From assembly GCF_020687505.1 (NCBI RefSeq), contig NZ_JAJEQT010000009.1: a DNA stretch of 64,000 nt, one strand, 5' to 3'. The DNA is from Coprococcus_C hominis (lineage in GTDB: Bacteria > Bacillota > Clostridia > Lachnospirales > Lachnospiraceae). This document shows positions 46,349 through 54,269 of the stretch, one piece after another. Positions within the stretch are counted from its first letter, which is position 1; every line of letters starts with the position of its first letter. The notes below the pieces were generated by a model. The model was not told the origin of the DNA, did no database searches, and saw nothing but the letters and a program-made list of their open reading frames with translations. A program made the translations under genes and the position numbers.

Positions 46349-46768
46349 TTAAACTGAAAAATAGTTGGATTTTTGCCCGTCCTGTGCATGGATATAGCAT
46401 AGGATCTTCTGTTGACTGATAATTGTTTTCGACAGAATTGGTTCTGAAAAAATAGCATACCGGGAGGAAGAAAGCTCTCGTGTATCTGGAAGTGCTGCAA
46501 TAAAACGGACAGATGTTTCCGCCTGTGCAGGTCCCTGTTTTACTTCTTTTATATAGGAGGTTCTCGAAGCAAGGAGAAGCTCGCTTGTATTGATCTGTGT
46601 ATTTGCAGAGATTGGAAGCTCGACACTGCTGACCGTCGACTGGGCGGCAGGTTTTGCCGCATCAAAAAAAGCATCTGCTTCCGTATGGTTAAAGTACAGA
46701 CCAGAAAACAGAATTACGATGGAAATAATGAAATTAAGCAATCTGCGATATGATTTTTGACAGTTCAT
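46349..46768 (-). CDS. Hypothetical membrane-anchored protein
   Basis: A 139-aa product starting MNCQKSYRRLLNFIISIVIL, with a signal anchor and about 110 exported residues without recognised motifs (contains SELLLASRTSYIKEVKQGPAQ and ends DGQKSNYFSV). GGGA lies 6 bases before ATG 46768; upstream in-frame ATGs are also possible. No homologous family comes to mind. Confidence 0.55.
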   Translation of the reverse strand: MNCQKSYRRLLNFIISIVILFSGLYFNHTEADAFFDAAKPAAQSTVSSVELPISANTQINTSELLLASRTSYIKEVKQGPAQAETSVRFIAALPDTRELSSSRYAIFSEPILSKTIISQQKILCYIHAQDGQKSNYFSV

Positions 46769-46879
46769 ATAAGTCCCATCCATTCTTACAAATACATCCA
46801 ATAATTCTGTAGTTCATCATAGCAGATATGTGATAAAATGTGAAGTATGTAATTGCAGTTGATAGAGGGAAAAATAAAC

Positions 46880-48148
46880 ATGGTGAATCATTTTAATAAA
46901 AGTAATAGTCAGAAAAAAATCGTCGTGGCGATGGATTCGTTCAAGGGAAGTCTTACGTCATTGGAGGCAGGAAATGCAGTCAGAGACGGAATCTTAGAGC
47001 GGTACCCGGACGTTGATGTGCAGATCTTTCCGGTTGCCGATGGCGGCGAAGGCACGGTGGAAGCACTTACCTTCGGAAAGGAGCATGTGCAGACACGGAC
47101 AATCCCTGTGACCGGACCGGTCGGAACGGAAGTTTCGGCGAGATACACAATCTACGAGCAGGCAGGAGAAAAGACGGCAGTTTTGGAGATGGCGCAGGCA
47201 GCCGGGTTACCGCTTGTACCGGAAGAAAGAAGAAATCCGATGCATACAACGACCTATGGAGTTGGCGAGATGATACGTGATGCCATTACATGTGGCTGTC
47301 AGAAATTCATCCTTGGAATCGGCGGAAGTGCGACAAATGACGCAGGAATCGGAATGTTGCAGGCACTTGGATTTCATTTTATGGACGAAGCAGGAAGAGA
47401 AGTTGGCTATGGCGCGGAAGGGCTGGCGCAGGTGCGGTCGATTACAACAGAGAAAGTAATGCCGGAGCTTGCTTCGTGTACATTCCAGATTGCGTGCGAT
47501 GTGACGAATCCGCTGGTCGGTGCACAGGGATGCAGTGCCGTCTTCGCGCCACAAAAGGGTGCGGATGCGAAGATGGTACAGGCGATGGATGTGGCGATGA
47601 ACCGGTATGCCGATATTGTGGAAAATACGTACCGGAAAAATCCTGCTTTGATGGAAAATCAGCTGACCGGTTATGATGAAGCAGACAGGAATGTTGAAAA
47701 AAACGACAGGCAGAGTTACGACAAAAACCGCATGACACCCGGTGCCGGTGCGGCTGGAGGTCTAGGGTATGCGTGTCTGATGTTCTTACATGCAGCCTTA
47801 AAGCCGGGTATTGACATCGTATTAGATGAGATACAGATCGCGCAGGCAATTCAAACAGCAGACGCAGTTATCACCGGAGAGGGAAGATTCGATGCGCAGA
47901 CGCTGATGGGGAAGACACCGATCGGCGTAGCGCGGATTGCGAAGTCGTATGAAGTGCCTGTCTATGCATTTGCCGGGTGCTTCGGTGCAGATGTACAAGT
48001 GTGTATCGACAGTGGTGTATTTGCCGGGTGCTATGCGGCAAGCGCTGCCAGCACGGAGGAAGAAAAGCGGCTTGCAATGGAGAAAAGACATGCGTATGCG
48101 AATTTGAAAGCATGTGTAAAGTCGCATTTTTGCACAGAAAATAATTAA
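46880..48148 (+). CDS. Glycerate kinase (GlxK family)
   Basis: It phosphorylates D-glycerate. Family motifs are VVAMDSFKGSLTSLEAGNA at the start, FPVADGGEGTVEAL, GIGGSATNDAG, and near the end ITGEGRFDAQTLMGKTPIGVAR. ATG 46880 has GAGGGA 9 bases upstream; the longer TTG 46853 frame has no RBS. The 422-aa protein is about 40 residues longer than usual, with a charged insertion (TGYDEADRNVEKNDRQSYDK) before PGAGAAGG. Confidence 0.93.
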   Translation: MVNHFNKSNSQKKIVVAMDSFKGSLTSLEAGNAVRDGILERYPDVDVQIFPVADGGEGTVEALTFGKEHVQTRTIPVTGPVGTEVSARYTIYEQAGEKTAVLEMAQAAGLPLVPEERRNPMHTTTYGVGEMIRDAITCGCQKFILGIGGSATNDAGIGMLQALGFHFMDEAGREVGYGAEGLAQVRSITTEKVMPELASCTFQIACDVTNPLVGAQGCSAVFAPQKGADAKMVQAMDVAMNRYADIVENTYRKNPALMENQLTGYDEADRNVEKNDRQSYDKNRMTPGAGAAGGLGYACLMFLHAALKPGIDIVLDEIQIAQAIQTADAVITGEGRFDAQTLMGKTPIGVARIAKSYEVPVYAFAGCFGADVQVCIDSGVFAGCYAASAASTEEEKRLAMEKRHAYANLKACVKSHFCTENN

Positions 48149-48149
48149 C

Positions 48150-48371
48150 AAAAGCTACACACTTTCTACGGTGCAGGCAGGTATGCCGGTAGAGTGGGTG
48201 ATTGATGCACCGGAGGGAAGCCAGTTTGCGATTGACCAGATCGGCGAAAGCGGTGGTGGTTGCAATCCGATTCCGATTTCTTCCTCTGATTATACACAGA
48301 CGGATGATGAAATCCAGATTCCGTATACATATCTGAGCAATTATGAGAGTGCGTTTTCTAATTGGAAATGA
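48150..48371 (+). pseudogene. Truncated cupredoxin-like domain remnant
   Basis: The frame reads SYTLSTVQAGMPVEWVIDAP then GSQFAIDQIGESGGGCNPIPI and ends SAFSNWK. VxAGxPVxWxIxAP...GCN resembles the cupredoxin-like domain that in Clostridia is fused to sulfite exporter/metal transport proteins. No start codon with an RBS is present (GTG 48171 and ATG 48183 are the only candidates), so it is probably the 3' end of a deleted gene. Assignment is tentative. Confidence 0.45.
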
Positions 48372-48418
48372 GTAAATACAAATAATTCCCCGTAAAAATC
48401 TGTAATAATACAAAAATA

Positions 48419-48447
48419 TTGTATTTCGACAATTCATTGGGTATAAT
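48419..48447 (+). promoter_or_regulatory. Promoter of hsdM
   Basis: TTGTAT (48419-48424), 17 bases, TATAAT (48442-48447). Confidence 0.6.
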
Positions 48448-48492
48448 TAACATAATTTCTTGAGTGAATAAAAGGATGGGGAGGCAGATAAA

Positions 48493-49119
48493 ATGGCAGA
48501 TAAAAACACTGCGGATATTGGATTTGAAAAGCAGATTTGGAATGCGGCATGTGTATTAATGGGAAATCTGGACGCATCTGAATATAAAAGTGTAGTATTA
48601 GGTCTTATTTTCTTAAAATATATTTCCAATCGATTTGATGAAAAATATAAAGCATTGCTTGCAGAAGGGGATGGATTTGAAGAGGATATTGATGAGTATA
48701 CATCTGAAGGTATCTTCTTCGTTCCTGCTGATGCAAGATGGAGTGAAATTGCGCGACAGGCACATACACCAGAAATTGGAACAGTGATTGATAATGCTAT
48801 GCGTGCGATAGAAAAGGAAAATAAACGTCTGAAAGATATATTACCTAAGAATTTTGCACGCCCCAAGTTGGATAAACGTAGATTGGGGGATGTTGTTGAC
48901 CTCTTCACAAATATCCAGATGATTGAGCATGGAGATGAAAAGGATATACTTGGACGTACATATGAATATTGTCTTTCTATGTTTGCGGAGCAGGAAGGTA
49001 AACGTGGTGGAGAATTCTTCACTCCATCCTGTGTTGTAAGGACGCTGGTTGAGGTACTGAAACCTTTTAAAGGACGTGTCTATGATGGCATCATCCTTGA
49101 AATGATGCAACCGTTATAA
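48493..49119 (+). pseudogene. hsdM: Type I restriction-modification methylase subunit, interrupted
   Basis: The first 198 residues are a normal HsdM N-terminus (FEKQIWNAACVLMGNLDASEYKSVVLGLIFLKYISNRFDE and EFFTPSCVVRTLVEVLKPFKGRVYD). Intact proteins continue with PCCGSGGMF, the SAM-binding motif. Here the text changes after Asp (codon 49084-49086) to GIILEMMQPL and stops. The catalytic NPPF motif and the rest are missing, and a tyrosine integrase gene lies just beyond. I infer insertion of the mobile element into hsdM, which inactivates the methylase unless the element excises. Confidence 0.9.
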
Positions 49120-49163
49120 AAGGGCAATAAACAAATCGGAATTTGTGGAGAGATTTCTTGAAC

Positions 49164-49264
49164 TTTCCTTATTTTACGGGCTTTCCAGCCCCTTAAATAG
49201 TGAAATGATATGTATTTTCCCTTATTTTTGACCTTATGCGGAATCAGCAAGGGAAATAAGGGAA
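49164..49264. repeat. Repeated TTCC(C)TTATTT motifs at the element end (possible integrase arm sites)
   Basis: TTTCCTTATTTTACGG at 49164 and TTTTCCCTTATTTTTGACC at 49215 are direct repeats, and AAATAAGGGAA (49254-49264) is an inverted copy. The last pair (TTCCCTTATTT / AAATAAGGGAA) plus TTTTTT makes a plus-strand terminator-like hairpin facing the integrase gene. Sites of this type between an attachment site and int often bind the integrase. Confidence 0.5.
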
Positions 49265-49272
49265 TTTTTTAT

Positions 49273-50568
49273 TTAGTCGTTGCCTGCCACTTTATCAAGA
49301 AGTCTGGCGGAGTTCCGCTTTGCCTTTCTTGTAGAGTGGGCGTAGACATTCATTGTGGTACTGACATCAGAGTGCCCTAACAGTTCCTGCACATCTTTTG
49401 GGGCAGCTCCGTTTGAGAGGAGGTTGCTTGTGTAGGTGTGTCGCAACTGGTGGAAATGGAAATTCTCAAATCCGTCCAGCCTTTTTGCAACTGATCGGCA
49501 GGCAATGCTGAGTGTGCTTGGCAGTTCCAGACATCCGTCCGGTCTCAGGCAGACAAAGGAGATTTCCTTGTAATCTACCGGGATTTCTTCGGTTCCGTCC
49601 AGATGATAATATTCATAATACACTCTGTTTTTGTCCTGTGCTTCCTTGTAGAAATTGCGGTGGTAAAGTTCACCATACTGCATCCGGCTTTTAAGCTGTT
49701 TTTTTCTGGCGGTTTTCAGTATTTCAGTCAGAGTATCGCCAAAATCAACAATCCTTACTTTCTTTCGCTTGGTCGGTCCGATGATGTTTTTATGTTTTGT
49801 GCCATCATAGCGGATACTTCTTTTAATGGTCAGGCATTGTTCTTCAAGATTGATGTCCTGCCATGTCAATCCGCAAACTTCACCGATACGAAGTCCCGCA
49901 TAGTATGCGATCTGGATTGGCAGGATTGCAGGTGGATTCTTTACTTTGAGGTATTCTATCAGTCTCTCATAATCTTCATGGGAAATAGGCTGTATGCCTT
50001 CTTCTACCTCATCATCTGAGAATAAATCCACATCCTCTGCCTGTTTTTTCAGCTTAATATACTGCATAGGATTAAAAGTAATCAACTGTTTTGGAAATAC
50101 TGCAAACCGGAAAGCCTGTTGTAATACTGCTGAAAAGGAATGGATGTAATCTTTACTGTATCCTTTTCTCACTTTTCCATCTGGAAATTCCCCACCGAAT
50201 GTAAGCAGATCGAGAAATGCCTGTAAATGTTCAGCAGTAACGGTTTTTAATTTGCGTTCTGCAATCGGATGTTTCTTGATACAACGGATTGCACCAAGAT
50301 AATTTTCCACTGTACCATTGCTGAGTGTTCCGACTTTCAGTTCTTCTTCCGCCCACATATCAAGAAGTTCTCCTACAGTAAGATTATCTGTCTTTGCGAC
50401 AAATTTCTTGCTTTCGTAATCATCCATTGCCTGACGGAGCAGTTTTTCCGTTTCACTTTTACTTTCTGTTCCAGCGTATTCTTTCTGAACCAGATTGCCG
50501 CTTGCATCTTCTACATAGAAGCGGTAGTACCATTTCTTTCCTTTTTTTCTTACAGATCCTTTTGCCAT
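49273..50568 (-). CDS. int: Tyrosine recombinase/integrase
   Basis: It integrates and excises the element. The N-terminal arm-binding domain (MAKGSVRKKGKKWYYRFYVE) and core-binding domain precede the catalytic domain with Arg in GLRIGEVCGLTW, the His-x-x-Arg motif HQLRHTYTS, the GHSDVSTT segment and the nucleophile Tyr in MNVYAH. I use ATG 50568 (431 aa), 10 bases after AAAGGAG; the longer frame to 50598 has no RBS. It resembles Tn916-type integrases. Confidence 0.93.
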   Translation of the reverse strand: MAKGSVRKKGKKWYYRFYVEDASGNLVQKEYAGTESKSETEKLLRQAMDDYESKKFVAKTDNLTVGELLDMWAEEELKVGTLSNGTVENYLGAIRCIKKHPIAERKLKTVTAEHLQAFLDLLTFGGEFPDGKVRKGYSKDYIHSFSAVLQQAFRFAVFPKQLITFNPMQYIKLKKQAEDVDLFSDDEVEEGIQPISHEDYERLIEYLKVKNPPAILPIQIAYYAGLRIGEVCGLTWQDINLEEQCLTIKRSIRYDGTKHKNIIGPTKRKKVRIVDFGDTLTEILKTARKKQLKSRMQYGELYHRNFYKEAQDKNRVYYEYYHLDGTEEIPVDYKEISFVCLRPDGCLELPSTLSIACRSVAKRLDGFENFHFHQLRHTYTSNLLSNGAAPKDVQELLGHSDVSTTMNVYAHSTRKAKRNSARLLDKVAGND

Positions 50569-50654
50569 AATCGTGTGTCTCCTTTCGATATCAGACAATC
50601 GGAACTGATGAAATGCTTCTTGCGTGTAAGTATATCATAACTCCGGTTGTCGTT

Positions 50655-51284
50655 CTATACCGAATCGGAATCCTCATACAAAACTTCTGATAAAAGATTT
50701 TCAAGCCTTTGTTCTGCCATTTCCGGTTTCTTGGAATAAAGCCTTACGATATCTGCCATGTCGTTAAAGGCATTAACAGTGTGGGTGATCTCCCGGAGAA
50801 ACATAATCTCGTTATATTCATCATTCGATTCAAACCCCATTACTTTTGCAATATCAGCTTCATTCGTGTTGCCCTTGTAATTCTTGCAGGCAAACTGGAA
50901 TGATTCCAGAAACAGGTTATATTGCTTTAACATCAACAGCAGTAAATCTTTGGAAAAAGCATCTTCCTTTTTACTAAGGTCGAGAGGTAACTGTTTGAGA
51001 ATATCGCCCATTGCATCACGAATCTGTAATTCTTTCTTATCCGTAATATCGGTTTCGTATTCATCGGTTTCCCCTCTGAGCCATTCAATAGATACATGAA
51101 GTGCTTCCGAAAGACCTTCCAGCACCATCTTTTTGGTATTGTCAATCGAACCATTCTCATAACGCAGGATTGTGGAAGCGGTAACTCCCATCTTCTCTGC
51201 AACATAAGGCTGTGTCAGATTTAATTCCAGACGACGCTGTTTTGCCCTGCTGCCAATCAGCTTGCGTAGTTCTTTATCTTTCAT
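50655..51284 (-). CDS. XRE-family repressor of the element
   Basis: Residues 5-70 form an XRE helix-turn-helix domain (LIGSRAKQRRLELNLTQPYVAEKMGVTASTILRYENGS). The remaining 140 residues are helical and may sense host signals. It is transcribed away from xis, and its own promoter overlaps a TTGCA-N3-TGCAA palindrome, so it probably represses itself and the excision genes. 209 aa. Confidence 0.9.
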   Translation of the reverse strand: MKDKELRKLIGSRAKQRRLELNLTQPYVAEKMGVTASTILRYENGSIDNTKKMVLEGLSEALHVSIEWLRGETDEYETDITDKKELQIRDAMGDILKQLPLDLSKKEDAFSKDLLLLMLKQYNLFLESFQFACKNYKGNTNEADIAKVMGFESNDEYNEIMFLREITHTVNAFNDMADIVRLYSKKPEMAEQRLENLLSEVLYEDSDSV

Positions 51285-51314
51285 GCTGATTGCCTCCTTT
51301 TTCGGTATGTATGA

Positions 51315-51350
51315 ATTATAGCATGTACCTCACATAATTGCAATATGCAA
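51315..51350 (-). promoter_or_regulatory. Repressor promoter with overlapping operator
   Basis: On the minus strand, TTGCAA (51343-51338), 17 bases and TATAAT (51320-51315) form a promoter for the XRE gene. The -35 box is inside the palindrome TTGCAATATGCAA (51338-51350). Confidence 0.75.
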
Positions 51351-51381
51351 TATAATAATTATTTTTAAAATTTCATAACGC

Positions 51382-51439
51382 TTGACAACACAATATAAAA
51401 CCGCTATACTAACAGCACAACAAAAATTGCATAATGCAA
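51382..51439 (+). promoter_or_regulatory. xis promoter with downstream operator
   Basis: TTGACA (51382-51387), 17 bases, TATACT (51405-51410) is a strong promoter towards xis. A second palindrome of the same type, TTGCATAATGCAA (51427-51439), lies where bound repressor would block elongation. Confidence 0.8.
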
Positions 51440-51458
51440 TTCATAAGGAGGTGACAAG

Positions 51459-51689
51459 ATGACGGAAAGAAAGATTGCATTATCCATCGAGGAAGCAGCC
51501 GACTATACAGGAATTGGCAGAAACACTTTGAGAAAGCTGGTTGAATGGAAGAAACTTCCGGTATTAAAAGTCGGAAGAAAAGTCCTTATTAAAACTGACA
51601 TTCTGGAAAAGTTCATGGAAGCCAACGAGGGGCGAGATCTGAGGGATAAAGGAAATGTAAAAACTGTCACAAGAAATGTGGCAACTTAA
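51459..51689 (+). CDS. xis: Excisionase-like helix-turn-helix protein
   Basis: This 76-aa MerR-like (HTH_17) protein (ALSIEEAADYTGIGRNTLRKLVEWKKLPVLKVGRKVLIK) matches excisionases of Tn916-like elements, which bend DNA near the ends and steer the integrase to excision. RBS AAGGAGGTGAC. It follows a strong promoter and is divergent from the repressor. Confidence 0.85.
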   Translation: MTERKIALSIEEAADYTGIGRNTLRKLVEWKKLPVLKVGRKVLIKTDILEKFMEANEGRDLRDKGNVKTVTRNVAT

Positions 51690-51714
51690 AAAGGCGGCTT
51701 CCTACGAAACCGCC
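51687..51714 (-). terminator. Minus-strand terminator behind xis
   Basis: GGCGG (51693-51697) and CCGCC (51710-51714). Read on the minus strand, the hairpin is followed by TTTTT, so it would stop transcripts entering xis from the right. Confidence 0.5.
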
Positions 51715-51804
51715 AAAGGTTCTATCAGACCGAAGCCATGATATACCTACACGCAAGAGGATTATACCATGTGCTTCTCCTGATATGCAACCGGGAACTA
51801 ATGT

Positions 51805-51925
51805 TTATCTTGTCGGAAAAACATCGACAAGATAATGCTCCGCAAGGATGCACCACGATTCTGATTGGAATTATGTCAACAGAGCTGACCAGAATCGTGT
51901 GCCAAATCTTAGCAGAGCAAGATTT
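51805..51925 (+). ncRNA. Three consecutive hairpins upstream of DUF3847
   Basis: Hairpin 1: TTATCTTGTCG (51805-51815) with CGACAAGATAA (51825-51835), perfect 11 bp. Hairpin 2: CACGATTCTG (51854-51863) with CAGAATCGTG (51890-51899), its loop holding GTCA/TGAC. Hairpin 3: AAATCTT (51904-51910) with AAGATTT (51919-51925). No frame here has an RBS. It may be a structured leader or small RNA; it matches no family that I recognise. Confidence 0.45.
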
Positions 51926-51952
51926 GATTATAAGAGAAAGGATGAAGACGAT

Positions 51953-52267
51953 ATGGCGAAATCAACAAAGACTTATGAAGAAAGAATACGTGCATTAGAG
52001 AAAAAGGAACAGGAAAGCATCGAAGCTACCAAAAAGCTCATTGCACAGCGAAAGGAACTGGAAAAGAGAAAGAAAGCCGAGGAAAGTAAAAAACGAACCC
52101 ACAGGCTCTGTCAGATTGGCGGTGCGGTGGAATCGGTTCTTGGCTGTCCGATTGAGGAGGAAGATTTACCAAAGTTGATAGGCTTCTTAAAAAGGCAGGA
52201 AACAAACGGAAAGTTTTTCTCAAAGGCGATGCAGAAAGAGCCACTTACAGATATGGAGGAAGTGTAA
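51953..52267 (+). CDS. DUF3847-like small protein
   Basis: A 104-aa basic coiled-coil protein: MAKSTKTYEERIRALEKKEQ, then many Glu/Lys residues, then HRLCQIGGAVESVLG and LPKLIGFLKRQE. The family is usually found just before MobA/MobL genes in Firmicutes elements and may assist the relaxase at oriT. AAAGGA lies about 12 bases before ATG 51953. Confidence 0.75.
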   Translation: MAKSTKTYEERIRALEKKEQESIEATKKLIAQRKELEKRKKAEESKKRTHRLCQIGGAVESVLGCPIEEEDLPKLIGFLKRQETNGKFFSKAMQKEPLTDMEEV

Positions 52268-52310
52268 TGGCGGAGGGAGTGGTTTTTCCATTCCCTTCAT
52301 TGCCTTTGAA

Positions 52311-52369
52311 TGAAGGGCGCACTTATGGACAACCAGAGGTCGTCCTTATAAGTTTGCCACAAGTGGCAA
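52311..52369. other. oriT: Predicted origin of transfer (oriT) of the MOB-Q type
   Basis: On the minus strand the sequence reads CCATAAGTGCGCCCTTCA (52328-52311), containing AAGTGCGCCCT, the nic core known from RSF1010/R1162-type and pIP501-type plasmids, with cleavage expected in GTGCG/CCCT. Next to it is the inverted repeat GGACAACC-AGA-GGTCGTCC (52327-52345) at the position where MOB-Q oriTs carry one, and a second palindrome TTGCCAC-AA-GTGGCAA (52354-52369). The relaxase gene starts 179 bases downstream. The 280 bases 52268-52547 hold no gene. Confidence 0.85.
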
Positions 52370-52547
52370 CCGGTCTGCGCTTACGCTTGCCGGGCTCGTT
52401 CCGTCGGCGGGGCTTTCAGCCAGACCTGCTCATGCCGCAGGGGGCACTCTTGCGCAGAGGGCGTTCCGACAGCTTCACTTCTGCCAAACCAGAAGAAGAT
52501 GCTGTCGGAAATCAATGCCGGATACGGCAGAAAGGGGGAATCGTATC

Positions 52548-54269
52548 ATGGCGATATTTCACTTTACAGTAAAGATTGTCGGGCGCAGTAAAGGAAAATC
52601 TGTCATATCCGCATCGGCATATCTTAATGGAGATGTGATGAAGAATGAGGAAACAGGCAGAATCAGTTACTATACTTCCAAAAAGGAAGTCGTCTACACC
52701 AGTCTGATGATGTGCGAAAATGCACCTCCTGAATGGCTGCATGTACCGGAAGAAAATATAAAAAGGTTTCAACAGTCTATCCGTTATAAAAGAGCGGATG
52801 ATAAAGATGCCGCACTGGAAAAGTTTAAAATCACATTTCAGAAACAGCGTCTATGGAATGAGGTATTGAAGATAGAAAAAAATGCAGATGCACAGCTTGG
52901 ACGCTCATTTGAATTTTCCCTGCCGAAAGAATGGAGCAGACAGGAACAGATTGATTATACAACCGAATATATTCAAAAGACTTTCGTGGACGAGGGAATG
53001 TGTGCCGACTGGAGCATACACGATAAGGGCGACGGGAACCCACATGTGCATTTACTTGTAACCATGCGACCATTCAATCCAGACCACTCATGGGGCAGCA
53101 AGGAAGTCAAGGACTGGGATTTTGTCAGAGATACTGACGGAAATATCGTGGTTGATGAATCCCACCCGGACTGGTGGCAGGATAAGAAAAATCCAGACCG
53201 TCATGGAATCCGTATTCCGGTACTTGATGAAAACGGAGTACAGAAAGTCGGGGCAAGAAACAGAAAACAATGGAAAAGGGTTCTGACTGACGCTACCGGC
53301 TGGAACAATCCAAAGAATTGTGAGTTATGGCGAAGCGAATGGGCAAAGATGTGTAACCGGCATTTATCCATAGACAATCTGATTGACCACCGCTCTTATG
53401 AAAGACAGGGCAAATTGAAAGTCCCTACGATTCATGAGGGTGCAGATGCAAGGAAGATTGAGGAAAAATATCTCACCGGGCAGATAAGGAAAGGTTCATG
53501 GAAGGTCGAGGAAAACCAGATGATAAAAAAACAAAATGCACTGCTGCAAAAGGTAATTGCAACCTTTGGTAAGGTATCCGGTGCATTGTCGATGTGGAGG
53601 GAGTGGTTGAATGACATTAGAAGAAAGCAAAGAAGTAATTCCCATGATGGAAGCAATGATTACACAGATAGAGGAACAGCAGAATATCATGGCAGAGATG
53701 CTTCAGGAGATACAGGAAAAGGACGAGAAGCTGATGTGCTTTCAGGAGCAGGAAGAACGATTGCAGCAATTAGAGAAAGAATTGTCAGAGCTGCTACAAA
53801 TCTTACCGGATACAGAAGAACTGTTGATGCTTCTGGAAGAAAAGACAGACCAGATACAGAAACTCACAGACGAAAATCAGCAATGGCAGGAATTGGCACA
53901 GAAATTAAACAGCGAGAACCGGCTATTGCAGAAACAGAACAGCGAATTACTGAACTTGAACAGCAATTAGAGAAAGGAAGGTTGATTGATGAACGAATTA
54001 AGAAACTCAAAGAGCGACGATCAACTGGAAGAGTTGCTTCTGCTGACAGAGCAGATGCAGGAAGAACTCGACCAGAAAGACCGGACTATCAGGGAACTGA
54101 AAGTGCAGCTCGACGAATCGCTGACCTTGAACGAGAAGTTAAACAGCGAGAACAAAACAGAGAACATTCAAGCCTTAAAGAACGACTTGAGGAAAACAAA
54201 AGAATTGTTGCAGAGCGAGAAAGAGAAAACACACACCGTCCAAGCCATGATAGAGGAATGTCGAGATAA
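52548..54269 (+). CDS. mobA: MobA/MobL-family relaxase
   Basis: This enzyme nicks oriT and leads the strand in transfer. The N-terminal 260 residues are the relaxase domain: FHFTVKIVGRSKGKSVISASAYLNGD, the helix QRLWNEVLKIEKNADAQLGRSFEF and the metal-binding GNPHVHLLVTMR. The C-terminal 190 residues are Arg/Glu-rich and low in complexity. ATG 52548 follows AAAGGGGG (52531-52537) by about 10 bases; the longer frame from 52515 has no RBS. The last 650 bases also carry two ORFs in another frame. 573 aa. Confidence 0.93.
   Translation: MAIFHFTVKIVGRSKGKSVISASAYLNGDVMKNEETGRISYYTSKKEVVYTSLMMCENAPPEWLHVPEENIKRFQQSIRYKRADDKDAALEKFKITFQKQRLWNEVLKIEKNADAQLGRSFEFSLPKEWSRQEQIDYTTEYIQKTFVDEGMCADWSIHDKGDGNPHVHLLVTMRPFNPDHSWGSKEVKDWDFVRDTDGNIVVDESHPDWWQDKKNPDRHGIRIPVLDENGVQKVGARNRKQWKRVLTDATGWNNPKNCELWRSEWAKMCNRHLSIDNLIDHRSYERQGKLKVPTIHEGADARKIEEKYLTGQIRKGSWKVEENQMIKKQNALLQKVIATFGKVSGALSMWREWLNDIRRKQRSNSHDGSNDYTDRGTAEYHGRDASGDTGKGREADVLSGAGRTIAAIRERIVRAATNLTGYRRTVDASGRKDRPDTETHRRKSAMAGIGTEIKQREPAIAETEQRITELEQQLEKGRLIDERIKKLKERRSTGRVASADRADAGRTRPERPDYQGTESAARRIADLEREVKQREQNREHSSLKERLEENKRIVAERERENTHRPSHDRGMSR
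53611..53970 (+). CDS. Coiled-coil protein encoded inside mobA in another frame
   Basis: This 119-aa ORF is completely inside mobA. The text is a continuous coiled coil (MMEAMITQIEEQQNIMAEML, then LQQLEKELSELLQILPDTEELL) with acidic and Gln/Glu/Leu-rich composition. A strong RBS, TGGAGGGAG (53595-53603), lies 7 bases before ATG 53611. It is in the same frame as the next ORF, which begins just after its stop. It may be a separate protein or an artefact of mobA codon bias; the RBS favours expression. Confidence 0.55.
   Translation: MTLEESKEVIPMMEAMITQIEEQQNIMAEMLQEIQEKDEKLMCFQEQEERLQQLEKELSELLQILPDTEELLMLLEEKTDQIQKLTDENQQWQELAQKLNSENRLLQKQNSELLNLNSN

Noticed and set aside
51738..51998. 86-aa ORF over the hairpin region
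   Set aside because: No RBS; it covers three hairpins and is out of frame with the DUF3847 gene, which has the better start.
52267..52572. 101-aa plus-strand ORF over the oriT region
   Set aside because: It overlaps the nic core and palindromes, has no RBS, and its text (Arg/Leu/Gly-rich) resembles no protein.
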